From contig DFBQ01000185.1 of NCBI GenBank assembly GCA_002367355.1, forward strand, positions 1 through 10,180: a stretch of DNA of 10,180 nucleotides. Direction: 5' to 3'. Under the pieces are notes generated by a model, which ran no database searches, was not told where the DNA came from, and saw only the letters and a list, made by a program, of their open reading frames with translations. This DNA comes from Deltaproteobacteria bacterium UBA3076 (GTDB lineage Bacteria > Desulfobacterota > Dissulfuribacteria > Dissulfuribacterales > UBA3076). Positions 1 through 6,016 of the stretch are shown here, piece after piece. A program made the translations under genes and the position numbers. The stretch's first letter is position 1. Each line of letters opens with the position of its first letter.

Positions 1-228
1 AAAGTGATAAATGAAGGATGCCCAGGATTTTTTAAAAAACTCTTCGTGGCAAATAGGTTATTCAACTTTTTGTGCCTTCATCCGTACCATTGGCGCAGGT
101 ACCTTTTTTTCTTTTTCAAGAAAGGCAATTCTGAGCAATTGATTTTTTTTGAAAAGCAATTTCTCAAGAGCGATTCTGCCCGAAATTTCCTAAAAATTCT
201 TTCCTGACATATCACCGGCATATCACCA
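1..228. other. AT-rich spacer without a supportable gene
   Basis: I see no recognisable gene here. The plus strand has an open frame of 67 codons (GTG at 4, stop ending 207), but its product is low-complexity, rich in Phe, Lys and Leu as expected from T/A-rich DNA, has no convincing ribosome binding site and matches no family I know. The nonamer CATATCACC occurs twice, at 208-216 and 219-227; this is too short to interpret. Confidence 0.4.
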
Positions 229-265
229 CAAAAAAAGCACTCACAGCAAAATGCCATAAGTGCTT
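229..265 (-). terminator. Rho-independent terminator of tRNA-Lys
   Basis: Read on the minus strand, a 9-bp stem (AAGCACTTA pairing with TGAGTGCTT, one G-U pair; arms 257-265 and 235-243) encloses a 13-nt loop and runs straight into a tract of seven T (A at 230-236 on the plus strand). It starts 8 nt after the encoded CCA end of the tRNA. Position, stem and T-tract all fit an intrinsic terminator for a single-gene tRNA transcript. Confidence 0.85.
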
Positions 266-273
266 GATTCCAT

Positions 274-349
274 TGGTAGGCCGCCGGGGGATCGAACCCC
301 GAACCTACTGATTAAGAGTCAGTTGCTCTCCCAGTTGAGCTAACGGCCC
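274..349 (-). tRNA. tRNA-Lys (anticodon CUU)
   Basis: The minus strand folds as a standard 76-nt tRNA with the CCA end encoded in the DNA (TGG at 274-276 on the plus strand). The acceptor stem pairs GGGCCGT with GCGGCCT, the D arm contains TTAGCTCAACTGGGAGAGCA, the anticodon stem ACTGA/TCAGT encloses loop CTCTTAA with anticodon CTT, and the T arm contains GGTTCGATCC. CUU decodes the lysine codon AAG. It is a stand-alone gene with its own promoter and terminator, divergent from the metal-transport operon. tRNA genes are frequent integration sites, but no integrase and no second copy of its 3' end is seen in the window. Confidence 0.97.
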
Positions 350-360
350 ATATGTCGGCC

Positions 361-390
361 ATTCTTTAACACAATTCAGAATGATGTCAA
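361..390 (-). promoter_or_regulatory. Putative promoter of tRNA-Lys
   Basis: On the minus strand a perfect -35 hexamer TTGACA (385-390) is followed after 18 bp by AAGAAT (361-366), a moderate -10 match (4 of 6). Transcription would start a few bases before the mature tRNA end at 349, leaving a very short leader, as is usual for tRNA genes. The -35 is convincing; the exact -10 register is uncertain. Confidence 0.6.
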
Positions 391-442
391 GGTGTTTTGC
401 AAAGCCTCAAAACCGTATTGCCGGTAACACTTTTTTAAAATA

Positions 443-471
443 TTGACTACCTAAATAATATCCTTTATATT
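443..471 (+). promoter_or_regulatory. Sigma70-type promoter of the Ni/Co transport operon
   Basis: TTGACT (443-448) and TATATT (466-471) are separated by exactly 17 bp, each differing from consensus at one position. Transcription would start near 478, about 30 nt before the first gene. The spacer has no room for a cobalamin riboswitch and none of its conserved boxes is seen. A GTAACAC heptamer lies just upstream at 424-430 and could be half of a metal-regulator site, but I cannot find its partner at a standard distance. Confidence 0.7.
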
Positions 472-509
472 TACTTCCAATTCATTTTTTCTAAGGGGGG
501 GTATTACTA

Positions 510-1295
510 ATGGAATCTTTTGTCAAGAAAATCGTTCTTTATTTTTTTCTGGTTGTCACCTTAGGCTGGCTGGCTCCGAGTATTAGCTTGGCCCATTTCG
601 GGGTATTGTTACCATCTGATGACATCGTCGAAGGTAATGAATCCCGCCAAATTACCCTTTCGTGTCAATTTATGCACCCTTTTGAGCAGGGATTCATGGA
701 ACTCGAAAAGCCCATGAGTTTTGCAATGTTCGTAAAAGGCGAAAATAAGGACCTTTTAAACAGCTTGAAAAAACAACCTGTGGACGGATGCACAACATGG
801 GTCGGAACCGCGGATCTGGAGCGTCCCGGAGACCACATCTTCTATTTTGTCCCCCAGCCTTATTGGGAACCTGCGGAAGACTGCTATATCCAACACTTTA
901 CCAAGGTAGTCGTAAATGCATTCGGACTGGAAGAAGGTTGGGATCAGCCGGTTGGTCTGAAGACTGAGATCATACCTCTAACTCGACCCTATGGCCTGTG
1001 GACAGGCAATGTCTTTGTCGGGCAGGTCCTCTTGGATGGAAAACCGGCGCCGAACAGTGAGATTGAGATAGAGTTTTATAACAAAGACAAAAAGGTTGAG
1101 GCCCCCGCAGGCCCCTATATCACCCAGGTAGTACACACAGATTCCCAGGGCATCTTTTCCTATGTCATGCCGAGAGAGGGATGGTGGGGATTTGCTGCAC
1201 TCAATGAAGCAAGCGAAAAAATGAAACGCGAGGGCAGAGAGGTCGCTGTTGAGTTGGGCGCTGTTTTGTGGGTATATGTGGCGGATATGAGGTAA
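510..1295 (+). CDS. nikK: NikK-like secreted DUF4198 protein of a nickel/cobalt ECF transporter
   Basis: This 261-residue protein is the extracytoplasmic accessory part of the transporter encoded by the next three genes. Residues 1-28 form a signal peptide (Lys6-Lys7, a hydrophobic stretch, then a Ser-Leu-Ala cleavage site), so the mature protein probably begins with His29, a possible metal ligand. The body matches the DUF4198 family as I remember it: FMHPFEQG near 54-61, [11 protein letters not shown] at 115-125, [20 protein letters not shown] at 141-160, and a C-terminal beta domain ([32 protein letters not shown]). His56, His129, Cys125 and Glu residues are further candidate ligands. The start is fixed by an AAGGGGGG ribosome site at 493-500. 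The gene ends 3 nt before the permease gene. The family is known from NikKMLQO-type loci; the transported ion (Ni rather than Co) is inferred. Confidence 0.85.
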   Translation: MESFVKKIVLYFFLVVTLGWLAPSISLAHFGVLLPSDDIVEGNESRQITLSCQFMHPFEQGFMELEKPMSFAMFVKGENKDLLNSLKKQPVDGCTTWVGTADLERPGDHIFYFVPQPYWEPAEDCYIQHFTKVVVNAFGLEEGWDQPVGLKTEIIPLTRPYGLWTGNVFVGQVLLDGKPAPNSEIEIEFYNKDKKVEAPAGPYITQVVHTDSQGIFSYVMPREGWWGFAALNEASEKMKREGREVAVELGAVLWVYVADMR

Positions 1296-1298
1296 AAG

Positions 1299-2537
1299 AT
1301 GCACATTTCAGAAGGGGTCTTAACAGCCCCTGTGTTACTGGCCGGGGGGGGCGGAACAATACTGGGCCTGGCTATCGGGTTACGCCGTATGGATGTCAGG
1401 GAAATACCCAAGGTGGCCCTGCTTACTGCGGCATTCTTTGTGGCATCTCTTATACATGTTCCCATAGGCGTCTCCAGCGCCCACTTGATACTTAACGGAA
1501 TCCTGGGAATTTTGTTGGGGTGGACCGCCTTTCCTGTAATCTTCATCGGCCTGTTTTTCCAGGCCGTGCTATTTCAGTTTGGCGGCCTTACTACTCTTGG
1601 TGTCAACACACTGAACATGGCTGTTCCTGCCGTAATAATGGGTGCCCTCGCAAGGCCTGCCTTACGAAGTAATTCAGGTCTATTCGCAATGGTGATGACA
1701 GCCATTGCCGGAGCAGGCGCTATTATTATGAGTGCGGTTATGGTGGCAGGCTCTCTGGCATTATCAGGAGAGTCGTTTGTTGCCGTAAGCAAGCTCATTT
1801 TTGTGGCCCACATACCGATTGCCATTGCTGAAGGCGTACTTTCTGTTTTGATAATCTCCTTTCTCTTAAAGACAAAGCCTGAAGTAATAGAAGTAATAAA
1901 GGGTAATATGCATTCCAGAGCCGCCAAATTGGGGCTTGTTTCCATAATCATTATCCCGATTCTGATTGGGATTTGCAGCCAGGCCCATGCCCACAGGGTC
2001 AATCTGTTTGCCTGGTATGACGGCAAGATGATTCTGGCTGAGGGCTATTTTTCAGGCGGTAACAAGGCTATGGACTCTGCCATCCTGGTTTTTGATTCCG
2101 GGGGCAAAGAGGTCTTTCATGGAATGACTGATAAAAAGGGGGAATTCTCCTTTAAGCCGCCCGGGAACGGAGAGTACCGCCTTGTCCTTGAAGCAGGGAT
2201 GGGGCACCGGGCTGAGGCACTTGTATCTGTACAGGGCATGGAATCAGGGACTGCCGCCCCGGAAGCCGGACAGGCAGGCCCGCAGACTGCCGAAAGTCCT
2301 GAACTCAAAGGAGACGGGCAGGCGGCTGAAGATGCATATAAAGAGACTGTAGCCCTTACCAGTTCAGAATTTGAACAGATTCTTGATAGCAAGCTCAATC
2401 CCATAAAGGAGCAACTCTTAAGATTGGCCGAACAGGGTGATAGAGTTGGTTTTAGAGACGTGGTTGCAGGGCTTGGGTATATTGCCGGACTGATGGGTTT
2501 AGCAATGTATCTGACTCAGAAAAAGCAAAAAAAGTGA
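1299..2537 (+). CDS. cbiM: CbiM/NikM substrate-binding membrane component fused to a NikL-like domain
   Basis: This 412-residue protein is the S-component that binds and carries Ni2+ or Co2+ through the membrane. Residues 1-200 are a typical CbiM/NikM: the start MHISEG places the N-terminal amine and His2 at the metal site, and His62 in PIGVSSAHLILNGILG corresponds to the conserved loop histidine; several membrane helices follow (to about 190). After a short basic linker, residues 211-232 form a hydrophobic segment ending CSQAHAHR, which is what the signal region and mature start of a separate NikL look like. Residues 233-313 form a small beta domain (YFSGGNKAMDSAILVF, DKKGEFSFKPPGNGEYRLVL, GMGHRAEA), then an Ala/Gly/Pro-rich linker (about 315-345), a helix and a last membrane segment (388-405). 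In related loci M and L are separate genes; here they are one. GAGGT at 1289-1293, inside the end of the previous gene, serves as ribosome site. Confidence 0.93.
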   Translation: MHISEGVLTAPVLLAGGGGTILGLAIGLRRMDVREIPKVALLTAAFFVASLIHVPIGVSSAHLILNGILGILLGWTAFPVIFIGLFFQAVLFQFGGLTTLGVNTLNMAVPAVIMGALARPALRSNSGLFAMVMTAIAGAGAIIMSAVMVAGSLALSGESFVAVSKLIFVAHIPIAIAEGVLSVLIISFLLKTKPEVIEVIKGNMHSRAAKLGLVSIIIIPILIGICSQAHAHRVNLFAWYDGKMILAEGYFSGGNKAMDSAILVFDSGGKEVFHGMTDKKGEFSFKPPGNGEYRLVLEAGMGHRAEALVSVQGMESGTAAPEAGQAGPQTAESPELKGDGQAAEDAYKETVALTSSEFEQILDSKLNPIKEQLLRLAEQGDRVGFRDVVAGLGYIAGLMGLAMYLTQKKQKK

Positions 2538-3295
2538 CCTGCGAACGTTTTGCCTCGGGAAAATCCATACTCCATTCTGCAGATCCCAGAGTAAAGATCC
2601 TGCTCGCCATAGGCTATGCAGTTGTAACGGTAGGTCTTGGAAGCCTGGAAGGACAGGTCCTTGCTCTTTCAGGTAGTTTGCTCCTGGTAATAGCCGCTCG
2701 TCTTTCTTTGAAGGAAGTGTTTCATCGCCTGTTTGTGGTCAATCTTTTTATCCTGATGTTATGGTTCATACTCCCGTGGACAACACCAGGGACCGGCGTT
2801 ACCCGCTTGGGCCCCATTGTGATTACAGCAGAGGGCCTGGACCTCGCCCTGTCAATAAGTCTTAAATGCAACGCGATAATACTGGCAAACCTGGCCCTGC
2901 TTTCAACATCGACCATATTTTCACTGGCCCATGCCCTGGCACATTTCCGGGTCCCAACTAAGATGGTGCAACTCATCTTTTTTTCCTGGAGGTATTTCCA
3001 CGTTATTGATTCTGAATTTCATCGCATGAAACAGGCCATCAAGGTCCGGGGATTTGAACCAGGGTCCAACCTGCATACCTATCGAACTTATGCCTATCTC
3101 ATCGGGACCTTGTTCATCAAAAGCCTTGAAAGGGGCGAGAGGGTGTACAAAGCAATGTTGTGCCGCGGTTTTGACGGTACCTTCTGGCTGCTTTCGCATT
3201 TTCGTCTCCACCGCATGGACATTTGCCTGGCCGGCTTCATATCTGCGTATCTTTTTCTTATTATTGGGGTTGAGTGGATAAATCCATGTCGCTGA
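2534..3295 (+). CDS. cbiQ: CbiQ/NikQ T-component (EcfT) of the Ni/Co transporter
   Basis: This 253-residue membrane protein links the S-component to the ATPase. It has five to six hydrophobic segments (about 22-57, 66-81, 112-124, 185-196, 228-246). The long cytoplasmic part holds two short X-Arg-Gly coupling motifs, Val171-Arg172-Gly173 (in IKVRGF) and Cys210-Arg211-Gly212 (in MLCRGFDG), equivalent to the Ala-Arg-Gly motifs that dock into the ATPases in this family. The N-terminal HSADPRVK is also typical of EcfT/CbiQ. It starts with GTG, overlapping the previous stop as GTGA (4 nt), so translation is probably coupled. Its own end overlaps cbiO by 10 nt. Confidence 0.92.
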   Translation: MTCERFASGKSILHSADPRVKILLAIGYAVVTVGLGSLEGQVLALSGSLLLVIAARLSLKEVFHRLFVVNLFILMLWFILPWTTPGTGVTRLGPIVITAEGLDLALSISLKCNAIILANLALLSTSTIFSLAHALAHFRVPTKMVQLIFFSWRYFHVIDSEFHRMKQAIKVRGFEPGSNLHTYRTYAYLIGTLFIKSLERGERVYKAMLCRGFDGTFWLLSHFRLHRMDICLAGFISAYLFLIIGVEWINPCR

Positions 3296-3945
3296 TAGAT
3301 CTTGAAGGAATATCCTTTCAATACCCAAATGGGAATCGGGTGTTGGAAGGGCTCAGTTTACACCTGGAAGAGGGTGACAAAATCGGCCTCTTAGGAGAAA
3401 ACGGTACAGGCAAAACGACTTTATTCCACATAATACTGGGCCTTCTCAAGCCTACTAAAGGGGAAATAACTATATTCGGGGAAAAGCGTGAAACAGAACA
3501 GGACTTCAAAAAAATCCGTGGCGCGATCGGCCTGCTCTTCCAGGATTCTGATGACCAGCTTTTCTGTCCGAGTGTGATAGAAGACGTGGCCTTTGGGCCA
3601 TTAAATATGGGAATGAACCATCATGAGGCAACAGAGAGGGCAGAGCAGACACTTGAGGAACTGGGGATATCGCGTTTCAGAGACCGGGTTCCATATCAAC
3701 TCTCAGGAGGGGAAAAACGGCTTGTCTCAATGGCAACCATATTGTCCATGAGGCCGGAGATCCTTTTGCTGGATGAGCCCACAACCGGTCTTGACGAAAA
3801 GACTAAGGAACGCCTTATCTCAGTGCTACAGAACTATCCGGCAAAAGCATGGATCATAATTTCACATGTTCAATCCACAATAGAAGCAATGTCCGATAAG
3901 TATTACAAGTTGAATGGGGGAAGGGTGGATGTGGATTTGGTTTGA
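3286..3945 (+). CDS. cbiO: CbiO/NikO ATP-binding component of the Ni/Co transporter
   Basis: This ABC ATPase of 219 residues powers uptake. Visible motifs (numbered from ATG 3286): Walker A GENGTGKTT at 37-45, Q-loop Gln86 in LLFQDSDDQLF, signature LSGGEKRL at 139-146, Walker B ILLLDEPT at 159-166, D-loop GLD at 168-170, and switch His194 in ISHVQ. All catalytic residues are present. The QDSDDQLF stretch is typical of the EcfA/CbiO branch. The frame is open from a GTG at 3274, adding MDKS, but MSLIDLEGISFQYP is the usual start of this family, so I chose ATG 3286. It is somewhat short compared with many CbiO proteins (about 270), lacking a C-terminal extension. It overlaps cbiQ by 10 nt and is the last gene of the operon. 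Only one ATPase is encoded, so it would act as a homodimer. Confidence 0.93.
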   Translation: MSLIDLEGISFQYPNGNRVLEGLSLHLEEGDKIGLLGENGTGKTTLFHIILGLLKPTKGEITIFGEKRETEQDFKKIRGAIGLLFQDSDDQLFCPSVIEDVAFGPLNMGMNHHEATERAEQTLEELGISRFRDRVPYQLSGGEKRLVSMATILSMRPEILLLDEPTTGLDEKTKERLISVLQNYPAKAWIIISHVQSTIEAMSDKYYKLNGGRVDVDLV

Positions 3946-4000
3946 TAGAAATTGTTGCTCTATGATTTTATCTTGGTGCCTTCGCCATTTCACATATTTT

Positions 4001-4201
4001 TTATCTTGTCCCCATCCAGACCAACATCTGCCACTGCATCCGTAGGACAAAACCTAAAATCACCAAGGAAATAGTGATAAAAAACCCAAACATCCACTGA
4101 AGGGTATTAAAACGCTCATTCATTTCGGCACGGAGGTCATCAAATCGTCCGTTCATTTCGTTATCAGTATCCGGCGTGCTCTGTTTCAAGCCGTCTATCA
4201 T
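4001..4201 (-). CDS. Small coiled-coil and single-membrane-helix protein, function unknown
   Basis: A 66-residue protein I cannot assign to a named family. Residues 1-15 are polar; residues 16-33 contain two near-repeats (MNGRFDDLRAE, MNERFNTLQW) that look like a short amphipathic coiled coil; residues 36-54 (WMFGFFITISLVILGFVLR) are one membrane helix; the tail is short. Small proteins of this design occur in many bacterial genomes, usually with more coiled-coil repeats. An in-frame TAA directly precedes the ATG, so it cannot be longer in this frame. GGATAAGGG just upstream is a poorly spaced ribosome site. It lies 38 nt downstream of pyrF on the same strand and may be cotranscribed. It could be a shortened relic of a longer gene. 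Confidence 0.5.
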   Translation of the reverse strand: MIDGLKQSTPDTDNEMNGRFDDLRAEMNERFNTLQWMFGFFITISLVILGFVLRMQWQMLVWMGTR

Positions 4202-4239
4202 CCCTTATCCAGTTTCATCGGAGGAGGGGAAGAAACGAA

Positions 4240-4956
4240 TTATGAAGCCAACCCTTTTTGGATTTCATTTTGCATGGATTTTACGACCGCAACTGGATCC
4301 TTTGCTTTTCTGATAGGACGACCAACAACCACATAATCAGCACCATTTATTATGGCATCTTGAGCTGTTATGATTCGTTTTTGATCATCTTCGGGGATTT
4401 CAACATTTTTGCCTGGCCTGATACCGGGAGTAACTATGAGAAAACTGTCACCCAAAGCGTCTCTTAGGCGAGGCGCCTCAAGACCGGAAGAAATAACGCC
4501 GTCACACCCCAGCTTTAAAGCACGCTTGGCTCGACTAAAAACCAAATCCTCGATTGTACCGGAAAAGCCCATTTCCTCCATGTCTTCTTCCCCATAGCTG
4601 GTCAATACAGTAACAGACAGAATTTTAACCCCACTTTTTTCTTCAACTGCTGCCCGAAGAATTGGATCATTGCCATGCACAGTGGCAAACGTAATATTTC
4701 TATTTCTCAACTGTCTAAGAGCCGATTTGACTGTTTCCGGAACATCAAAAAATTTGAGGTCAACCATGACCTTATGGCCACGCTTTGTAATCATTTCGAT
4801 AACAGGAAACCACTCCGCCAGGAACAATTGCAGGCCAACTTTATAGAAATTTATGTGGTTTCCTAAGAGATCAATCCATTTTTTTGCCTCTTCTTTGGAG
4901 TCTACGTCTAAGGCAAAGATAATACGTTCATTTAATGGAATACTTTTGTGCTTCAT
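4240..4956 (-). CDS. pyrF: Orotidine 5'-phosphate decarboxylase
   Basis: This 238-residue cytoplasmic TIM-barrel enzyme converts OMP to UMP, the last step of de novo pyrimidine synthesis. The signature is clear: FALDVD with Asp18, YKVGLQ with Lys39, and the catalytic Asp-Lys-Asp set in VDLKFFDVPETV (Asp66, Lys68, Asp71). The phosphate-binding elements follow: TPGIRP at 176-181 and VVGRPI at 210-215 with Arg213. Length and motif order fit the short bacterial (group I) form. The frame is open to a GTG at 5007, but that extension would translate one arm of the leader hairpin. MKHKSIPLNERIIFALDVD is the natural start, with AGGGA about 10 nt upstream. No other pyr gene is in the window. Confidence 0.96.
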   Translation of the reverse strand: MKHKSIPLNERIIFALDVDSKEEAKKWIDLLGNHINFYKVGLQLFLAEWFPVIEMITKRGHKVMVDLKFFDVPETVKSALRQLRNRNITFATVHGNDPILRAAVEEKSGVKILSVTVLTSYGEEDMEEMGFSGTIEDLVFSRAKRALKLGCDGVISSGLEAPRLRDALGDSFLIVTPGIRPGKNVEIPEDDQKRIITAQDAIINGADYVVVGRPIRKAKDPVAVVKSMQNEIQKGLAS

Positions 4957-4978
4957 AATGTCAACATCCCTATAGTCA

Positions 4979-5007
4979 GTGTCTGAACGAAAAGGCCGTT
5001 CAGACAC
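4979..5007 (-). repeat. Perfect 11-bp inverted repeat (hairpin) in the pyrF leader
   Basis: GTGTCTGAACG (4979-4989) and CGTTCAGACAC (4997-5007) are exact reverse complements around a 7-nt loop. On the pyrF strand the stem ends 22 nt before the start codon. No T-tract follows on that strand, so it is not a standard terminator; on the plus strand only AATTTT follows and there is no gene to terminate. It may be a REP-like dispersed element or a leader structure affecting pyrF expression. Confidence 0.85.
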
Positions 5008-5039
5008 AATTTTGAATTCTTAATTTTGAATTTTGAATT
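5008..5039. repeat. Three copies of AATTTTGAATT
   Basis: The 11-mer AATTTTGAATT occurs at 5008-5018, 5022-5032 and 5029-5039, the last two overlapping by four bases. The array abuts the pyrF leader hairpin, so the two may form one dispersed element. Such AT-rich short repeats are common in intergenic DNA of several bacterial groups; no function is apparent. Confidence 0.7.
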
Positions 5040-5116
5040 AAAAAAGGATATAACCTTAATATGTTAATTGTCCCTGACCTAAATTGAGAAAGCAAAATTT
5101 GGGGTTTCCGTTTAAT

Positions 5117-5605
5117 CTATAAATCAAATGATACCATAAAATCTGAGGAGATAGCCCGCTTCCAGCGCAGGTCGTTGGATAAAACGGCGGTTGCATTTCT
5201 GGCCAACCCGCAGGATACAATAAGAGAATCTATTGACCGCAATTTCTTCCATGATACCCTGGAGTCTCGACCCATAAGATCCAGGACCCTCTCGTCAATA
5301 CCCTGACACGTTATATTGGGGAAAGTCAGGAGATAACTTTTCACTTCTTGGGCTAAGCCTGACTGTTTTTTCCTTAATGGCCCCTGCATGACCTCGGCCA
5401 CAGAGATCAATGACAAAACGCCGGAAAATCGACTATCTTCAAGATTCCTCATAACAAAACGGGCCAGATCAGCATAAGGAGGGATTTCCTCCACCAAATA
5501 GATTATAATATTGGTGTCTATGAGGACGGTTTGGCCCCAGAGCCTTTTCTTCAGTTTCCGATAGTCTATGAGCACTATCGTTCTTCTCGCTCTCGATCCA
5601 GCCAT
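5117..5605 (-). CDS. vapC: VapC-type PIN-domain toxin (ribonuclease)
   Basis: A PIN-domain protein of 162 residues, predicted to cleave RNA (often tRNA) with Mg2+ when not bound by its antitoxin. The four acidic active-site positions are visible: Asp30 (VLIDTNIIIYLVE), Glu71 (SVAEVMQG), Asp126 (SIDSLIV) and Asp145 (LSNDLRW). It lies directly downstream of the AbrB-type antitoxin gene. The ATG at 5605 overlaps that gene by 31 nt. An alternative start is the GTG at 5575, which overlaps the antitoxin stop as TAGTG, would give 152 residues and is attractive for translational coupling; the first ten residues of the long form (MAGSRARRTI) look like a shadow of the antitoxin frame. No active residue is missing, so the toxin appears intact. 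Confidence 0.9.
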   Translation of the reverse strand: MAGSRARRTIVLIDYRKLKKRLWGQTVLIDTNIIIYLVEEIPPYADLARFVMRNLEDSRFSGVLSLISVAEVMQGPLRKKQSGLAQEVKSYLLTFPNITCQGIDERVLDLMGRDSRVSWKKLRSIDSLIVSCGLARNATAVLSNDLRWKRAISSDFMVSFDL

Positions 5606-5814
5606 TTCTGTATCTCATCACCAGTCTGTCCGAATGACCCTTTTGTAAGGCCCGCCAGACGATCAGTGAATGAGGGGACTGGTTTAAGGATGATTTCATC
5701 CGCTTCTTCACGTAATAAAAGCATGGTCCCTTTTTTTATATTATACTTTCTGCGAAGCTTGGCAGGAAGCACGACGTAACCCCGATCCGCCACACGTATA
5801 GTCCTTGTTTCCAT
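5575..5814 (-). CDS. vapB: AbrB/SpoVT-type antitoxin of the VapBC pair
   Basis: A 79-residue antitoxin. Residues 4-46 are a swapped-hairpin AbrB DNA-binding domain (TIRVADRGYVVLPAKLRRKYNIKKG, then LLLREEADEIILKPV). Residues 47-79 are the acidic and basic tail (GDEIQKWLDREREER) expected to wrap around and neutralise the toxin. The frame is open to a GTG at 5823, but ATG 5814 is better placed: AAGGTGG lies 5 nt upstream. The last base of its stop codon is shared with a possible GTG start of vapC. By analogy with the family, the VapB-VapC complex represses its own promoter; a perfect palindrome sits over the -10 region. Confidence 0.9.
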   Translation of the reverse strand: METRTIRVADRGYVVLPAKLRRKYNIKKGTMLLLREEADEIILKPVPSFTDRLAGLTKGSFGQTGDEIQKWLDREREER

Positions 5815-5832
5815 AATGTCCACCTTAAAATC

Positions 5833-5870
5833 AGTATTTTAATACTAATCAATAATAATTAAAATGTCAA
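5833..5870 (-). promoter_or_regulatory. vapBC promoter with palindromic operator
   Basis: On the minus strand TTGACA (5865-5870, perfect) is followed after 17 bp by TAGTAT (5842-5847, 4 of 6). Over the -10 and start region lies the perfect inverted repeat AGTATT-TT-AATACT (5833-5846). That position fits an operator bound by the VapB DNA-binding domain for autorepression. Promoter and palindrome are read directly; the binding role is inferred. Confidence 0.7.
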
Positions 5871-5953
5871 TCATTATAGAATTGATTGAATTTCTTTGGG
5901 TCTAATTCCCCGCAGCAGCTTCATTTCGTACTTGGGAAGTGCACAAAAAATAT

Positions 5954-5982
5954 TTGATATTACGGTAATACCGTAATATTAG
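5954..5982 (+). promoter_or_regulatory. Promoter of the AbrB-type antitoxin with a 23-bp perfect palindrome
   Basis: TTGATA (5954-5959) and TATTAG (5977-5982) are 17 bp apart. Between and overlapping them is an odd-length perfect palindrome: ATATTACGGTA (5957-5967), one central A (5968), TACCGTAATAT (5969-5979). An AbrB-type dimer bound there would block RNA polymerase, so this is a strong candidate autoregulatory operator. The palindrome is certain; the promoter hexamers are moderate matches. Confidence 0.72.
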
Positions 5983-6016
5983 TACCAGTAATAGTTTAAC
6001 AAAGGGGTAATAGAAA

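Noticed and set aside
4..207. 67-codon plus-strand frame at the window start
   Set aside because: Low-complexity product from T/A-rich DNA, GTG start without a ribosome site, and no family resemblance.
274..349. tRNA-Lys as an attachment site of an integrated element
   Set aside because: No integrase, no direct repeat of the tRNA 3' end and no mobile-element gene in the window.
978..1546. Minus-strand frames of 108 and 128 codons
   Set aside because: Antisense shadows of the NikK-like and CbiM genes.
3975..3986. GGTGCCTTCGCC as a terminator of the transport operon
   Set aside because: Only a 4-bp stem with one G-T pair, and the T-run is several bases away; too weak to call.
4950..5823. Shared GACATTATG at the starts of pyrF and vapB
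   Set aside because: Nine bases that include the start codon, with different flanks; most likely coincidence.
5903..5925. CCCCGCAGCAGC stretch as a hairpin or repeat fragment
   Set aside because: No complementary arm nearby, so there is no structure to support.
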